The notes: generated by a model from the letters alone, not told the origin. A DNA stretch of 17,251 nucleotides from Nitrospinota bacterium (GCA_016212295.1 JACRGO010000122.1:1-17251), one strand, 5' to 3'; shown: positions 1 through 8,032, numbered from the stretch's first letter. Translations and numbers: made by a program.

Positions 1-37
1 CCCATAGTACCCTATTGAGAAGGACACATCACCTATA

Positions 38-80
38 AATTCCCCTCTTGAGAGGGGTGGCCGAAGGCCGGGGTGTGTTA
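38..80. repeat. Dispersed double-hairpin palindromic repeat, copy 1
   Basis: Two adjacent hairpins can be read directly. CCCCTCT (42-48) pairs with AGAGGGG (51-57) across a 2-base loop, then GGCC (59-62) pairs with GGCC (66-69) around GAA. The block is flanked by AAATT on the left and GGGGTGTGTTA on the right. A second copy with the same layout and orientation lies at 15011-15055. This is a REP-like intergenic element and no protein is encoded. Confidence 0.85.
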
Positions 81-92
81 AGGATTTCTCCG

Positions 93-137
93 GCTGTCTG
101 CAAGCAAGCCAAGCCTTAATGCCTTTTTCAAGACAGC
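93..137. repeat. Long-loop inverted repeat downstream of the aminotransferase
   Basis: GCTGTCT (93-99) is the reverse complement of AGACAGC (131-137), leaving a 31-base loop. It lies about 80 bases past the stop codon of the minus-strand aminotransferase, so it could mark a transcript end. No run of T follows on the minus strand, so it is not a standard Rho-independent terminator. Seven-base arms could arise by chance. Confidence 0.35.
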
Positions 138-179
138 TTCTTATATATTAGGAAGCCAGGAAGGCAGGGAAAAACTTTC

Positions 180-219
180 TAAATGAAAAATTTAGGTTGT
201 AAATGAAAAATTCAGGTTA
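180..219. repeat. 20-bp tandem duplication at the aminotransferase 3' end
   Basis: Bases 180-199 and 200-219 are near-identical 20-base units beginning TAAATGAAAAATT and differing at two positions. The second unit covers the stop codon of the minus-strand aminotransferase (217-219). The duplication is therefore part of the immediate 3' flank of that gene. Confidence 0.7.
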
Positions 220-1260
220 CAGATTGAGCAAAACCGCGTTGATGACCGTCTCGATTTCGTCTTCCCTAAGGCCGGGATAGATGGGGATGGAGACGGACCT
301 CTCCCACGCCGCGTCGGTCCCGGGAAAGCCGCCTTGCCCCAGGAGGCGGTGCAGCGGCTTAAAAATGGGCCTCATGCAGGCCGCGCCCCTATCCCTTGCC
401 CCGGCAAGAAACTCTTCCACCCTGGACCCGTCCCTGAGTTGAATGACATAGCGAAAATAGATCGGCTCCCGGCCCGGCATTTTTTGAGGAAGCATGACAG
501 GAAGGCCGGAGAAACGCTGGTCGTATAAGCCGGCTATCTCCCGCCGCCTTTTTATAAAACCGTCGAGCTTTTTCAACTGGGAAAGGCCCAGAGCTGCCTG
601 GATGTCGGTCATCTTGTAATTGAACCTCTGGGCAAGGTCGCCTTTGTTATCGTATTCCCGCCAGTCCTTTATCCTTGAAATGGTTTCCAGGGAGTCCGAG
701 CACGCCATCCCCCCTTCGCCGGTGGCCAGGACCTTGGTGGCGTAAAAGGAGAACAGGGAAATCTCCCCGAAGGCGCCCACTGGTTTCCCTCCCAACCGCG
801 CCCCTATGGACTGGGCGCAGTCTTCCAGTACCGGGACCCCGAAGCGCCGGATGGATTCCATGTCCTCTGGAAACCCGAAGGGATGCGGGACGATGACGGC
901 CTTCGCGCCCTGCATGATTTTTTTTTCGAGATCAGCTTGGTCAATAAGGAAGGTGGCGGGGTCTATGTCCACCAGCAAGGGCTTCGCGCCAGCCATCCCT
1001 ATCGCATGGAACAGGGAAGCGCATACGAAGGAGGGGAGGGCCACAAAATCGCCGGACCCTATCCCAAGCGAGAGCAGGGAGAGGTGGAGAGCCGCTGTGC
1101 CGGAGCTTACCGCCGCCGCGTATTTTTTTCCGGCAAGGCGGGCGGACTCGGCCTCGAAGGCCAGGACCTTTTCCCCTTCCGCGATGTAGCCGGAATGGAC
1201 AACGTCCGCTACCGCGCGGGCGTCCTCTTCGTCAAGAGTGGGTTTGGAATGGGGGACCAT
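217..1260 (-). CDS. DegT/DnrJ/EryC1/StrS-family PLP-dependent aminotransferase
   Basis: This 347-residue protein belongs to the fold-type I aminotransferases that usually transfer an amino group to a keto sugar bound to a nucleotide, in the cytosol. Visible signatures are SSGTAALHL near residues 52-60 (cofactor phosphate contacts), LEDCAQSIGA with Asp147 (pyridine nitrogen contact) and SFYATKVLATGEGG with Lys176, the expected Schiff-base lysine. The length is slightly below the usual 360-400. The ATG at 1260 gives the expected N-terminus ending in SGYIAEGEKVLAFE; the ribosome binding site is weak. A TATAAT-like box sits at 1279-1284 on the minus strand, without a recognisable -35. It is the only minus-strand gene here and is divergent from the next gene. 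The sugar substrate cannot be told from sequence. A role in O-antigen, capsule or glycan synthesis is inferred from the family. Confidence 0.9.
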   Translation of the reverse strand: MVPHSKPTLDEEDARAVADVVHSGYIAEGEKVLAFEAESARLAGKKYAAAVSSGTAALHLSLLSLGIGSGDFVALPSFVCASLFHAIGMAGAKPLLVDIDPATFLIDQADLEKKIMQGAKAVIVPHPFGFPEDMESIRRFGVPVLEDCAQSIGARLGGKPVGAFGEISLFSFYATKVLATGEGGMACSDSLETISRIKDWREYDNKGDLAQRFNYKMTDIQAALGLSQLKKLDGFIKRRREIAGLYDQRFSGLPVMLPQKMPGREPIYFRYVIQLRDGSRVEEFLAGARDRGAACMRPIFKPLHRLLGQGGFPGTDAAWERSVSIPIYPGLREDEIETVINAVLLNL

Positions 1261-1529
1261 TTTTTCTTCATGAAAAGTATTATATATAATCTACAGGATT
1301 CATGATCTTTAACTCAATGCCCGGTCTTTGACAACTCGTGGAAGGCCTCATTTTACTTGCCTTGCCAAGGCGGCAGGTTTCTTGATTTCCAATGCCCGCA
1401 GCGATACCATTGTTTTTCGATTAAATTACAATTACTGAATATCCAAGGCAGTTCCATTTCTTTGTTTATTCCTTGCAATTTTGTTTATTGAAATTTATTT
1501 GTTATTTGACAGTTGAGATTTAGAGTTTC
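1261..1529. other. Divergent intergenic region, no gene seen
   Basis: This 269-base gap must hold the promoters of the two divergent genes. A perfect -35-like TTGACA lies at 1328-1333, 17 bases before TTTTAC (1351-1356), a poor -10. Overlapping the downstream side is an odd-centred palindrome GCCTTG-C-CAAGGC (1359-1371) that could be an operator. The last 100 bases before the radical SAM gene are AT-rich. All regulatory assignments here are weak. Confidence 0.3.
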
Positions 1530-2678
1530 ATGCGTCCATACCAAGAGCTTTATGAATCCGGCGAGTTGAAAGAGAGGGCGGAAAAGGCGGCAGCCCTTCT
1601 GCGCTCATGCTCCCTTTGTCCAAGGAACTGCCGCGCGGACCGGACCAAGGGTCCGTCAGGGGCTTGCCGGTCATCTGACGCCTTGAAGATTTCCTCCATC
1701 CTGCCCCACTTCGGGGAGGAACCGCCGTTCACAGGCGTGAAAGGCGCCGGGGCGGTGTTCTTCAGCGATTGCAACCTTAAATGCGTATACTGCCAGAACC
1801 ATGAAATCAGTTGGGAGGGATGGGGAAGGTTTCATGCGCCGGAGGAACTGGCGGACGCGATGCTCGATCTGCAAAAGCAAGGCTGCCATAATATTGATCT
1901 GGTGTCTCCCACCCACGTGGTTCCCCAATTACTCAAGGCCCTTGATATCGCCGCCGGAAAGGGCCTTTCCATTCCTCTGATTTACAACAGCGGGGGATAC
2001 GATTCCGTCCCTGTCCTGAAACTCCTGGAAGGAGTTGTGGATATTTATCTGCCGGACATGAAATATTGGGACGCGGAAACTGGTGAAGGTTTTTCAGGCA
2101 TCGCCGATTACCCTAGGCACAACCAGGCGGCGGTGAAGGAGATGTTCCGGCAGGTTGGCCCCATTCAGATCAACAAGGATGGAATCGCCCAAAAGGGCCT
2201 GATGGTCCGGCATTTGATCCTTCCCAACCGTTTTCAGGAAACCTTTTACATACTGAAATTCATCAGGGACCAACTTTCCAGGGAAGTAGCAGTCAGCCTC
2301 ATGAGCCAGTATCACCCCGGCTTCAAGGCAAGGGACATTGAAATTCTTAACCGTCCGATTTCCAGGGATGAATACGACACGGTCCTGGAATGGTTCGAGG
2401 AGTTGGGGCTGGAGAACGGTTACAGGCAGGACCTCTCTTCTCCCGGCTTCGGCTTGCCCTCCTTCCGCCGCGGGGCCGAGTCGCCCTTTCAGTGGGAAGA
2501 AAGCGGAAATAATGAACAGGGGGCAGTTGCCAGGGGGCGGGGTGCGGGGTGCGGGATAATAAAACAATTGACATCCCCCTGGCCCCCTTTTTTAAGGGGG
2601 AATATCTCAGAAATTCCCTTATGGCGGGGAGTATCTCAGAAATTCCCCCCTGGCAAGGGGGGATCAAGGGGGGTGTGA
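1530..2678 (+). CDS. PflX-like (COG1313) radical SAM protein with repeat-derived C-terminal tail
   Basis: Radical SAM enzyme of the family often named pyruvate-formate-lyase-activating-like; the true substrate of most members is unknown. The N-terminus carries a cysteine-rich segment, C27-x2-C30-x3-C34 and C46 (CSLCPRNC...GAC), followed by the SAM/4Fe-4S motif C81-NLK-C85-VY-C88. LVSPTHVVPQ and IYNSGGYDS are further family blocks. Family members normally end near 300 residues, which matches GYRQDL at 297-302 here. The remaining 80 residues are G/R/P-rich. From 2521 they are encoded by a GTGCGGG-type simple repeat and then by the palindromic repeat at 2571-2678, whose last bases supply the TGA. 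The native stop has probably been lost or displaced. The ATG at 1530 lacks a strong ribosome binding site. It is cytosolic and shows no operon partner upstream. Confidence 0.88.
   Translation: MRPYQELYESGELKERAEKAAALLRSCSLCPRNCRADRTKGPSGACRSSDALKISSILPHFGEEPPFTGVKGAGAVFFSDCNLKCVYCQNHEISWEGWGRFHAPEELADAMLDLQKQGCHNIDLVSPTHVVPQLLKALDIAAGKGLSIPLIYNSGGYDSVPVLKLLEGVVDIYLPDMKYWDAETGEGFSGIADYPRHNQAAVKEMFRQVGPIQINKDGIAQKGLMVRHLILPNRFQETFYILKFIRDQLSREVAVSLMSQYHPGFKARDIEILNRPISRDEYDTVLEWFEELGLENGYRQDLSSPGFGLPSFRRGAESPFQWEESGNNEQGAVARGRGAGCGIIKQLTSPWPPFLRGNISEIPLWRGVSQKFPPGKGGSRGV
2571..2678. repeat. G/C-run palindromic repeat inside the 3' end of the radical SAM frame
   Basis: CCCCCTT (2583-2589) pairs with AAGGGGG (2594-2600) around a T4 loop. 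It is followed by two imperfect 29-base units, 2603-2631 and 2632-2660, both beginning TATCTCAGAAATTCCC. The block ends in runs of G (GGGGGGATCAAGGGGGG). Repeats of this style are typically intergenic and non-coding, but here one forms part of an open frame. Confidence 0.8.
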
Positions 2679-2807
2679 TTCATTATCTATTTGATTATTA
2701 AAAATTAAAAATGGAAACTCCTATACTATAAATTACGAAGCAGCCGGATATTTCCGGATAACCGCACCCTGGCATCTGCCCCCTGCACACTATTTTAATG
2801 GTCTTTC

Positions 2808-4775
2808 ATGAAACTGCTTTCCCAAAATAGATTTTTACCCGTCGGGGCGCTGGTACTTATAACGATTTTGGCCTACGCGCACACCTTTAAAAGCTCCTTT
2901 CATTACGACGACCATCATTTAATCCTCTCCAATAAGGCCATTGAGGACATCGCTGATCCCCTGAGGGCCATAGCCTACAATAACGCAAGGCCGGTATTGA
3001 TGCTGTCCTTTGCCTTCAATTTTCACTTCGGCGGAAGAGACGTCTTCGGCTGGCGCCTCGTCAATATCTTTCTGCATATAGGCGTTTCCCTGCTGGCCTA
3101 TTTCATAGCGGAGTTCACGGTCCGCCTTCAGGCCGGAAAAACAAGCATGGGAAGTGAAAACACCGCTATTCATAAGGCCATCCCCTTCGCGGCCTCCCTG
3201 CTCTTTGCCCTGCATCCAATCAACACAAGCGCCGTGACGTATATCGCCAGCCGCTCCTCCGTGCTTTGCGCCTTTTTTTATTTGCTGTCCTTCCAACTGT
3301 TTCTACGTGCCGCTTACGGCGGGAAAGCTAAAGCCCGATCTGAGTTTAATTGGCCTATGTATTTGGGCTCCCTGGCCTGCTTTACGTTGTCCCTTGGAAC
3401 CAAGGAGATAGGCGCGACCCTACCGGTTCTTCTCTTTCTGCACCAGTTCCTTTTTCTCAGGAAAGACAGGAATATTTTCAGGGGAGAGGAGCTTTTCAAG
3501 TATCTCCCATATTTATTCATACTGGCCGGACTTTTGGCGCTGCGGTTCATGATGGCCGGGGCCGTTCTGGAAAAGGACCCGGTTTTTCTGCGTCTTTTTT
3601 CCAGGGCCGACTATTTCATCACCCAAATCCAGGTCATTGCCCGATATTATTTATTGAAACTGGCCCTTCCATTCCAACTGGTTTTTTACACCGATTTCTC
3701 GGTCCAGACCGGTTTTCCATGGGACCTTAAATTCTGGCCCTCCGCTGTTTTCCTGCTGTCAGCGCTTTATGCCGCGTACAGGCAGATCAAGGCAAGGCCT
3801 CTCCTGGCTTATGGGGTCTTCTGGCTGTTCATCGCCCTGCTGCCTACCTCCAGCTTCATCCCTATAATCCACGTGGCGGTGGAGGAAAGGCTTTACCTGC
3901 CGGGTATCGGCTTTTCCTTTTTCCTTGCCGCGCTTTTAATCAACTCGTCCACGAAAAGAAAAAAAATTGTCAACGGAAACTTGATAGGCTGTCTGTTGCT
4001 GCTCTTTTTTTTCTCCCTCCAGGCCATACAGAGGAACTCCGCGTATTTGACCGAGCCCAGGCTGTGGTTTGACGTTATGAAAAAATCACCCGGACTGGCA
4101 AGGCCGCATTATGACTACGGCGTGTACCTGGCGGAGAATAAAAAATGGGGCGAGGCGATAGCGTCCTACAAGGAGTCGTTGAGGATAAATTACAGGGACT
4201 CCTCCTCCCACAATAACCTGGGAGGGATATATTTCAGGCTAGGGCAAATGGAAAAGGCGGTCCTTCATTTCCGTGAGGCCCTTAAATACGATCCTGGGAA
4301 CGCCGACGCCCATTTCAACATGGGACTGTGGCTTCTGAGGTCAAATGACTCCGAAGGCGCGCTCAAGGAATTCATGGAAACCGTTCAATATAATCCGAGG
4401 CACTTCATGGCGCTCAACAATCTGGGGGAAATGCTTCTGGGTAAAAGGATGTTGACAGAGGGAGAAAAATATCTTTTAATGGCGTTGGAGCTTGAGCCGG
4501 GGTCCCCGGAAATTTCGAATAACCTCGGCCTCGTTTACGCCATGACGGGCAGGATGGACCAAGCGGTAAATTTTTACCAAAAGGCCATAGAGGGGAAACC
4601 GGAATTCGCCCAGGCGCATTTTAATTTAGGGCTGGGGCTGGCGGACATGGGCAGGTACGATTCCGCCATCCAGCATGTCCGCGCCGCCGGGCAGTTGGAC
4701 CCTGGACTTAAGGAAAAGGCGTCGTGGTACATCGCGAAAATTGAAGAGGCGGCCGGACGAGCCCAAAGCCGGTGA
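2808..4775 (+). CDS. TMTC-like polytopic membrane protein with six C-terminal TPRs
   Basis: This 655-residue inner-membrane protein has a GT-C-type glycosyltransferase architecture. The first membrane segment (about 10-26) is followed by FHYDDHHLI with Asp34-Asp35, where GT-C enzymes carry their acidic catalytic motif. ARPVLMLSFAFN and ALHPINTSAVTYIASRSS resemble the conserved blocks of TMTC proteins. Hydrophobic segments continue to about residue 405. Residues 431-634 form six consecutive TPR units of exactly 34 residues, ending in a short helix. In eukaryotes TMTC1-4 transfer mannose to serine or threonine; bacterial relatives are mostly uncharacterised, so sugar transfer is inferred. The start ATG has no clear ribosome binding site. 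The stop overlaps the GTG of the downstream frame (GTGA at 4772-4775), indicating co-transcription with the radical SAM/SPASM gene. Confidence 0.82.
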   Translation: MKLLSQNRFLPVGALVLITILAYAHTFKSSFHYDDHHLILSNKAIEDIADPLRAIAYNNARPVLMLSFAFNFHFGGRDVFGWRLVNIFLHIGVSLLAYFIAEFTVRLQAGKTSMGSENTAIHKAIPFAASLLFALHPINTSAVTYIASRSSVLCAFFYLLSFQLFLRAAYGGKAKARSEFNWPMYLGSLACFTLSLGTKEIGATLPVLLFLHQFLFLRKDRNIFRGEELFKYLPYLFILAGLLALRFMMAGAVLEKDPVFLRLFSRADYFITQIQVIARYYLLKLALPFQLVFYTDFSVQTGFPWDLKFWPSAVFLLSALYAAYRQIKARPLLAYGVFWLFIALLPTSSFIPIIHVAVEERLYLPGIGFSFFLAALLINSSTKRKKIVNGNLIGCLLLLFFFSLQAIQRNSAYLTEPRLWFDVMKKSPGLARPHYDYGVYLAENKKWGEAIASYKESLRINYRDSSSHNNLGGIYFRLGQMEKAVLHFREALKYDPGNADAHFNMGLWLLRSNDSEGALKEFMETVQYNPRHFMALNNLGEMLLGKRMLTEGEKYLLMALELEPGSPEISNNLGLVYAMTGRMDQAVNFYQKAIEGKPEFAQAHFNLGLGLADMGRYDSAIQHVRAAGQLDPGLKEKASWYIAKIEEAAGRAQSR

Positions 4776-4785
4776 AAGACTTGGC

Positions 4786-4790
4786 AAGGA
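4786..4790 (+). promoter_or_regulatory. Ribosome binding site choosing the ATG at 4799
   Basis: AAGGA lies 8 bases before the ATG at 4799. The earlier in-frame GTG at 4772 has only CGAGCCCAAAGCCG upstream, with no purine-rich match. The ATG start also gives a clean nucleotidyltransferase-like N-terminus (MSNIAIIINNLSG). Confidence 0.65.
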
Positions 4791-4798
4791 ATATTTAT

Positions 4799-6619
4799 AT
4801 GTCCAATATCGCTATCATCATAAATAATCTTTCAGGCGCGGATTGCCGCCATGCCTTGGAAGGCAGCGGGAAAACCATTCTGGAACACACTATAGAAAAA
4901 ATCCGGCAAATCAAAAGAATTGACCGCGTGTTCTTCCACATTGACGCCCCGGCCAGCCGGCGGATTCGTAAAATCTTAAATATTCTTGAACCTCTGGGCA
5001 TTTCGCCGATACAGATCAGCGATGAGGATTTCCTTGCCTCCCTTGCTGGTCTTGGCTTGATTGATGGAGTGGAAAACCTTCTTTTTTTCAACCCCGTGTC
5101 CCCATTCATTGATCCAAAATTATCGGATTCCCTTCTTTCCCTCCACATTTTGGGTGAGGCCATGTTCAGCCTGGGGGGGAATTTTCCATCCGGCGTATTG
5201 CCGATAATAGTCAATAAGGAATTATTCTCCAGTATAAACCTCAAGGGCCTGAGGTCTCCGTTTTTTTTCGATTTATATCCATTCAAAAAAAATTGTGAGA
5301 GTTTTGGGGACTCAGGAGAACTGAAGGGCCTTAGCCTTTTCGTGGAAGGCCCCTATAGTCTGGCCTTGTTCAATGAATTCAAGAATCGTGAGGGCGATAA
5401 ATCCATGGACCACGAGCATTTAAAGAGTTCCATTGAATTCGTCCTGGCGGATTTAATTGAAAACTTCAAGGACGTCCAGGGGAAAAAATTTTTCAACCGC
5501 ATGCTGAACAGGATTGAGATGAACAAAAAGAGCCTGGTATGCAGATCATATCCTATTTATATGCATATCGGGCTTAATTCCAGATGCAATTTAAAATGCG
5601 CCACGTGCCACCACCAATTCGACGTCCTTACAAGGAAGGAATACCATGATTTCCTGGAAACCACCGAGCGCCTGTCTTATACCAGGATGTTTAAATACGA
5701 TCCCGGTCCGGGCCTTTACAAGAGGAAGAAAAACCTGGACATGAAGTGGGGGCTATATGAAAAAATCGCCGGGAGTGTTTTCAAATATCTACGGGAGGTC
5801 CGTTTTGGAGTTAATGGAGAAACACTGCTTTATAAGCGCCTTGGCCCGGCCCTCACCTTAGCAAGGGAAAACGGAGTGGACAGCTCTATCGTGTCAAATG
5901 GAATGCTGCTTAACGAAAAAACAATTCCGATCCTGCTGGACGGGTCTCTGAAAAGGCTTTCCATCTCAATTGATTCAACCAGGAACAGCCTTCTTGAAAA
6001 AATCAGGAAAGGAGCGGACCTGAATTTAATTATCCGCAATATCAAGCTCCTGATTGATGAAAGGGAAAGGAGGAACCTGCGTTTTCCAAGGGTGGGATTC
6101 GCCTTTACCGCAGCCAGGGAGAATATCGAGGAACTCCCTGGCTTGATGGAGTTGGCGGCCTCCATTGGCCTGGATTTCGTGGGCGTGCAGTTAAGGTATA
6201 TCAGCAACTTCATGGACCCGGCTGAATCCTTATACCACGACCAGCATTTATGTCATAAATTTTTCGTCAATGCGTTGAAAAAGTCGTATGGACTAAAAGT
6301 AGATATTTTACTCCCCGCTTTCGGCGGTGAAGTGGCTAAATGCGAAATTCCCTGGACCACAATCAATGTGTCTCATGATGGGAACGCAGTCCCTTGCTGC
6401 ACCATGAATATCAGCAGGTCATACGGGTTTTTAAACGGCGAAAATTTCATGAAGGTGTGGAATGGAGACCAGTTTGTTCAATTCAGGGAAAGCTTCCGGA
6501 ACGGCGAAAAATTTGAATACCAATGCAAACACTGCATAATAGAGGGCAAGCTTGACTTTAGAGATCCATTAAGGTTTTTTAGTGAGAAGCATAGCGTGGC
6601 ATTGCTCCAACCAAAATAA
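4799..6619 (+). CDS. SpsF-like nucleotidyltransferase domain fused to radical SAM/SPASM enzyme
   Basis: This 606-residue protein has two parts. Residues about 1-230 resemble the SpsF/CMP-KDO-synthetase fold: SGKTILEHTIEKI, then NPVSPFIDPKLSD, then GGNFPSGVLPIIVNKELF. The usual arginine-lysine loop (RMGSTRLPGK type) and the metal-binding Asp of GDxPLIDP are not conserved, so this part is probably not an active nucleotidyltransferase. The radical SAM domain follows, with C263-NLK-C267-AT-C270. A C-terminal SPASM-like region has Cys515, Cys533-Cys534 and the C576-x2-C579 pair, likely ligands of auxiliary iron-sulfur clusters. SPASM enzymes commonly modify peptides or proteins, or act in cofactor synthesis. 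The gene follows the TMTC-like gene by 23 bases (or overlaps it, if GTG 4772 is used). The substrate is unknown. It may relate to the family called spiro-SPASM, which needs a profile search. Confidence 0.83.
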   Translation: MSNIAIIINNLSGADCRHALEGSGKTILEHTIEKIRQIKRIDRVFFHIDAPASRRIRKILNILEPLGISPIQISDEDFLASLAGLGLIDGVENLLFFNPVSPFIDPKLSDSLLSLHILGEAMFSLGGNFPSGVLPIIVNKELFSSINLKGLRSPFFFDLYPFKKNCESFGDSGELKGLSLFVEGPYSLALFNEFKNREGDKSMDHEHLKSSIEFVLADLIENFKDVQGKKFFNRMLNRIEMNKKSLVCRSYPIYMHIGLNSRCNLKCATCHHQFDVLTRKEYHDFLETTERLSYTRMFKYDPGPGLYKRKKNLDMKWGLYEKIAGSVFKYLREVRFGVNGETLLYKRLGPALTLARENGVDSSIVSNGMLLNEKTIPILLDGSLKRLSISIDSTRNSLLEKIRKGADLNLIIRNIKLLIDERERRNLRFPRVGFAFTAARENIEELPGLMELAASIGLDFVGVQLRYISNFMDPAESLYHDQHLCHKFFVNALKKSYGLKVDILLPAFGGEVAKCEIPWTTINVSHDGNAVPCCTMNISRSYGFLNGENFMKVWNGDQFVQFRESFRNGEKFEYQCKHCIIEGKLDFRDPLRFFSEKHSVALLQPK

Positions 6620-6646
6620 AGCTTAAAAATTAGCGTGAAAAAAGCG

Positions 6647-6665
6647 AATTTCTGAACGTGATAAT
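6647..6665 (+). promoter_or_regulatory. Conserved 19-bp block upstream of hisS (copy 1)
   Basis: AATTTCTGAACGTGATAAT matches 18 of 19 bases of the block before clpP at 9707-9725, and both are followed within a base or two by TTGAA. Its end, GATAAT, is a 5/6 match to a -10 box. If used as such, transcription would start near the hisS ATG at 6672, which has no ribosome binding site. No convincing -35 is present. The promoter interpretation is inference; the similarity is observed. Confidence 0.4.
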
Positions 6666-6671
6666 TTGAAT

Positions 6672-8021
6672 ATGACTGAAATAATCAAACCCCGTCCAAT
6701 AAGCGGTTTCCCGGAATGGCTCCCCAGCGAAAAAATCCTGGAGGAAAAGATGCTGGGGACCATACGCAAGACCTTCGAACGCTTCGGGTTCTCCCCCTTG
6801 GAGACCCCGGCGGTGGAGAGAAACGAGGTCTTGACCTCCAAGGGCGGGAACGAAAAAGAGATTTATACCCTGGCTAGGCTGGCTGGAACGCCGGAAGACG
6901 ACGCCAAGGAATATTCCCTTCACTTCGATCTCACCGTCCCGCTCGCCAGATACGTGGCCCAGCACTTCCAGCGCCTGTCCTTCCCCTTCCGCCGCTACCA
7001 GATCCAAAAGGTATGGAGGGGAGAGCGGCCCCAGGACGGGAGATTCCGTGAGTTCTACCAATGCGACATAGACATAATCGGAGAGGAAAATCTTAGCCTC
7101 CTGGCGGATGCTGAAATACCGTCCGTTATTCATCAAATTTTCAGCGCGATGGAGATAGGTGATTTCATAATAAAAATCAATAACCGCAAGATCTTGTCCG
7201 GCTTTCTGCAGTTCCACAACATTCCGGCGGAACGCCACAACGATATCTTAAGGACAATCGACAAGGTGGAAAAGATAGGCCGCGAAAAGGTGGAGAGGGA
7301 ACTGAGCTCCGTTATCGGACTGCCCGGCGAATGCGTCACCGGCCTCCTTGATTTGACGTCCCTGCAAGGCACAAGGGAAGAAGTCCTCATGAGATTGGAA
7401 TCGCTGGATTACGGGGACCTCTTCAGGACCGGCGTCTTCGAACTAAGGGAAGTGGTGGAAAACATGGAGGGCCTGGGAGTGCCGTCCGGTAATTACCGGA
7501 TCGACTCCAGCGTGGCCAGGGGGCTGGATTACTACACAGGGACCGTTTACGAAACCAATTTGAAGGCACACCCGGACATAGGGAGCATCTGCTCAGGGGG
7601 CAGATTTGATAACCTGGCGGGGAATTTCATCAAGAAGAGGCTGCCGGGCGTGGGCATCTCCATCGGCCTGACAAGGCTGTTCTCCAGACTGCTGGCGGCG
7701 GGCATAGTGAAGCCGGGCGCATCGACGGTGTCGAACATCCTTGTAACCATCCTGGACCGTTCTTACCTCAAGGAGTATCTGGCGATAGCCACCCAATTAC
7801 GCGGGATGGGTTTAAATGCCGAGGTATACACGGAACCCAAGGCCCTGAAAAAACAATTGCAGTTCGCCTCCAAGAAAGGTTTTAAGATGGTGTTGATCGC
7901 CGGGGAAAACGAGTTCAGGGAACGGAAGGCCAAGATTAAAAACATGGAATCCGGCGAGGAGAGGGAAGTCAGCCTGGACCGGCTGGGCGAGGAGGCGTCA
8001 TTGCTGCTTTCTCCTGGGTGA
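6672..8021 (+). CDS. hisS: Histidine--tRNA ligase, archaeal/eukaryotic-like type
   Basis: Class II aminoacyl-tRNA synthetase charging tRNA-His, cytosolic, about 449 residues. Motif 2 reads VWRGERPQDGRFREFYQCDIDIIG; the REFYQCD wording is characteristic of the eukaryotic and archaeal branch rather than the common bacterial form. The histidine-A motif VARGLDYYTGTVYE and the CSGGRFDNL block are intact, and motif 3 is VGISIGLTRLF. The C-terminal anticodon-binding domain (SNILVTILDRSYLKEYL onward) is present, which separates it from HisZ, the paralogue that lacks this domain. Two starts are possible, TTG at 6666 or ATG at 6672; neither has a ribosome binding site and ATG is preferred here. It heads the tig-clpP-clpX-lon block but is separated from tig by a 195-base gap that contains a likely promoter. 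Confidence 0.93.
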   Translation: MTEIIKPRPISGFPEWLPSEKILEEKMLGTIRKTFERFGFSPLETPAVERNEVLTSKGGNEKEIYTLARLAGTPEDDAKEYSLHFDLTVPLARYVAQHFQRLSFPFRRYQIQKVWRGERPQDGRFREFYQCDIDIIGEENLSLLADAEIPSVIHQIFSAMEIGDFIIKINNRKILSGFLQFHNIPAERHNDILRTIDKVEKIGREKVERELSSVIGLPGECVTGLLDLTSLQGTREEVLMRLESLDYGDLFRTGVFELREVVENMEGLGVPSGNYRIDSSVARGLDYYTGTVYETNLKAHPDIGSICSGGRFDNLAGNFIKKRLPGVGISIGLTRLFSRLLAAGIVKPGASTVSNILVTILDRSYLKEYLAIATQLRGMGLNAEVYTEPKALKKQLQFASKKGFKMVLIAGENEFRERKAKIKNMESGEEREVSLDRLGEEASLLLSPG

Positions 8022-8032
8022 TGATTTTTTTT

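Noticed and set aside
222-237. GATTGAGCAAAACCGC at the aminotransferase 3' end also occurs at 16942-16957 inside the 180-bp palindrome
   Set aside because: The 16-base match encodes a normal-looking C-terminus (INAVLLNL) and is not extended on either side, so chance is the simplest explanation.
883-1305. Plus-strand frames of up to 140 codons opposite the aminotransferase
   Set aside because: They are antisense shadows of a well-supported gene with composition typical of a complementary frame and no known motifs.
1530-2678. Naming the radical SAM gene pflA or an AmmeMemoRadiSam enzyme
   Set aside because: The CSLCPRNC N-terminus and overall blocks fit COG1313 (PflX-like). No pyruvate formate-lyase, AMMECR1 or Memo gene is adjacent, so a specific activity is not supported.
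4772-4774. GTG at 4772 as the start of the SpsF/radical SAM gene
   Set aside because: It has no ribosome binding site, while ATG 4799 has AAGGA at 8 bases and gives a cleaner domain start. It cannot be fully excluded, because GTGA overlaps are common.
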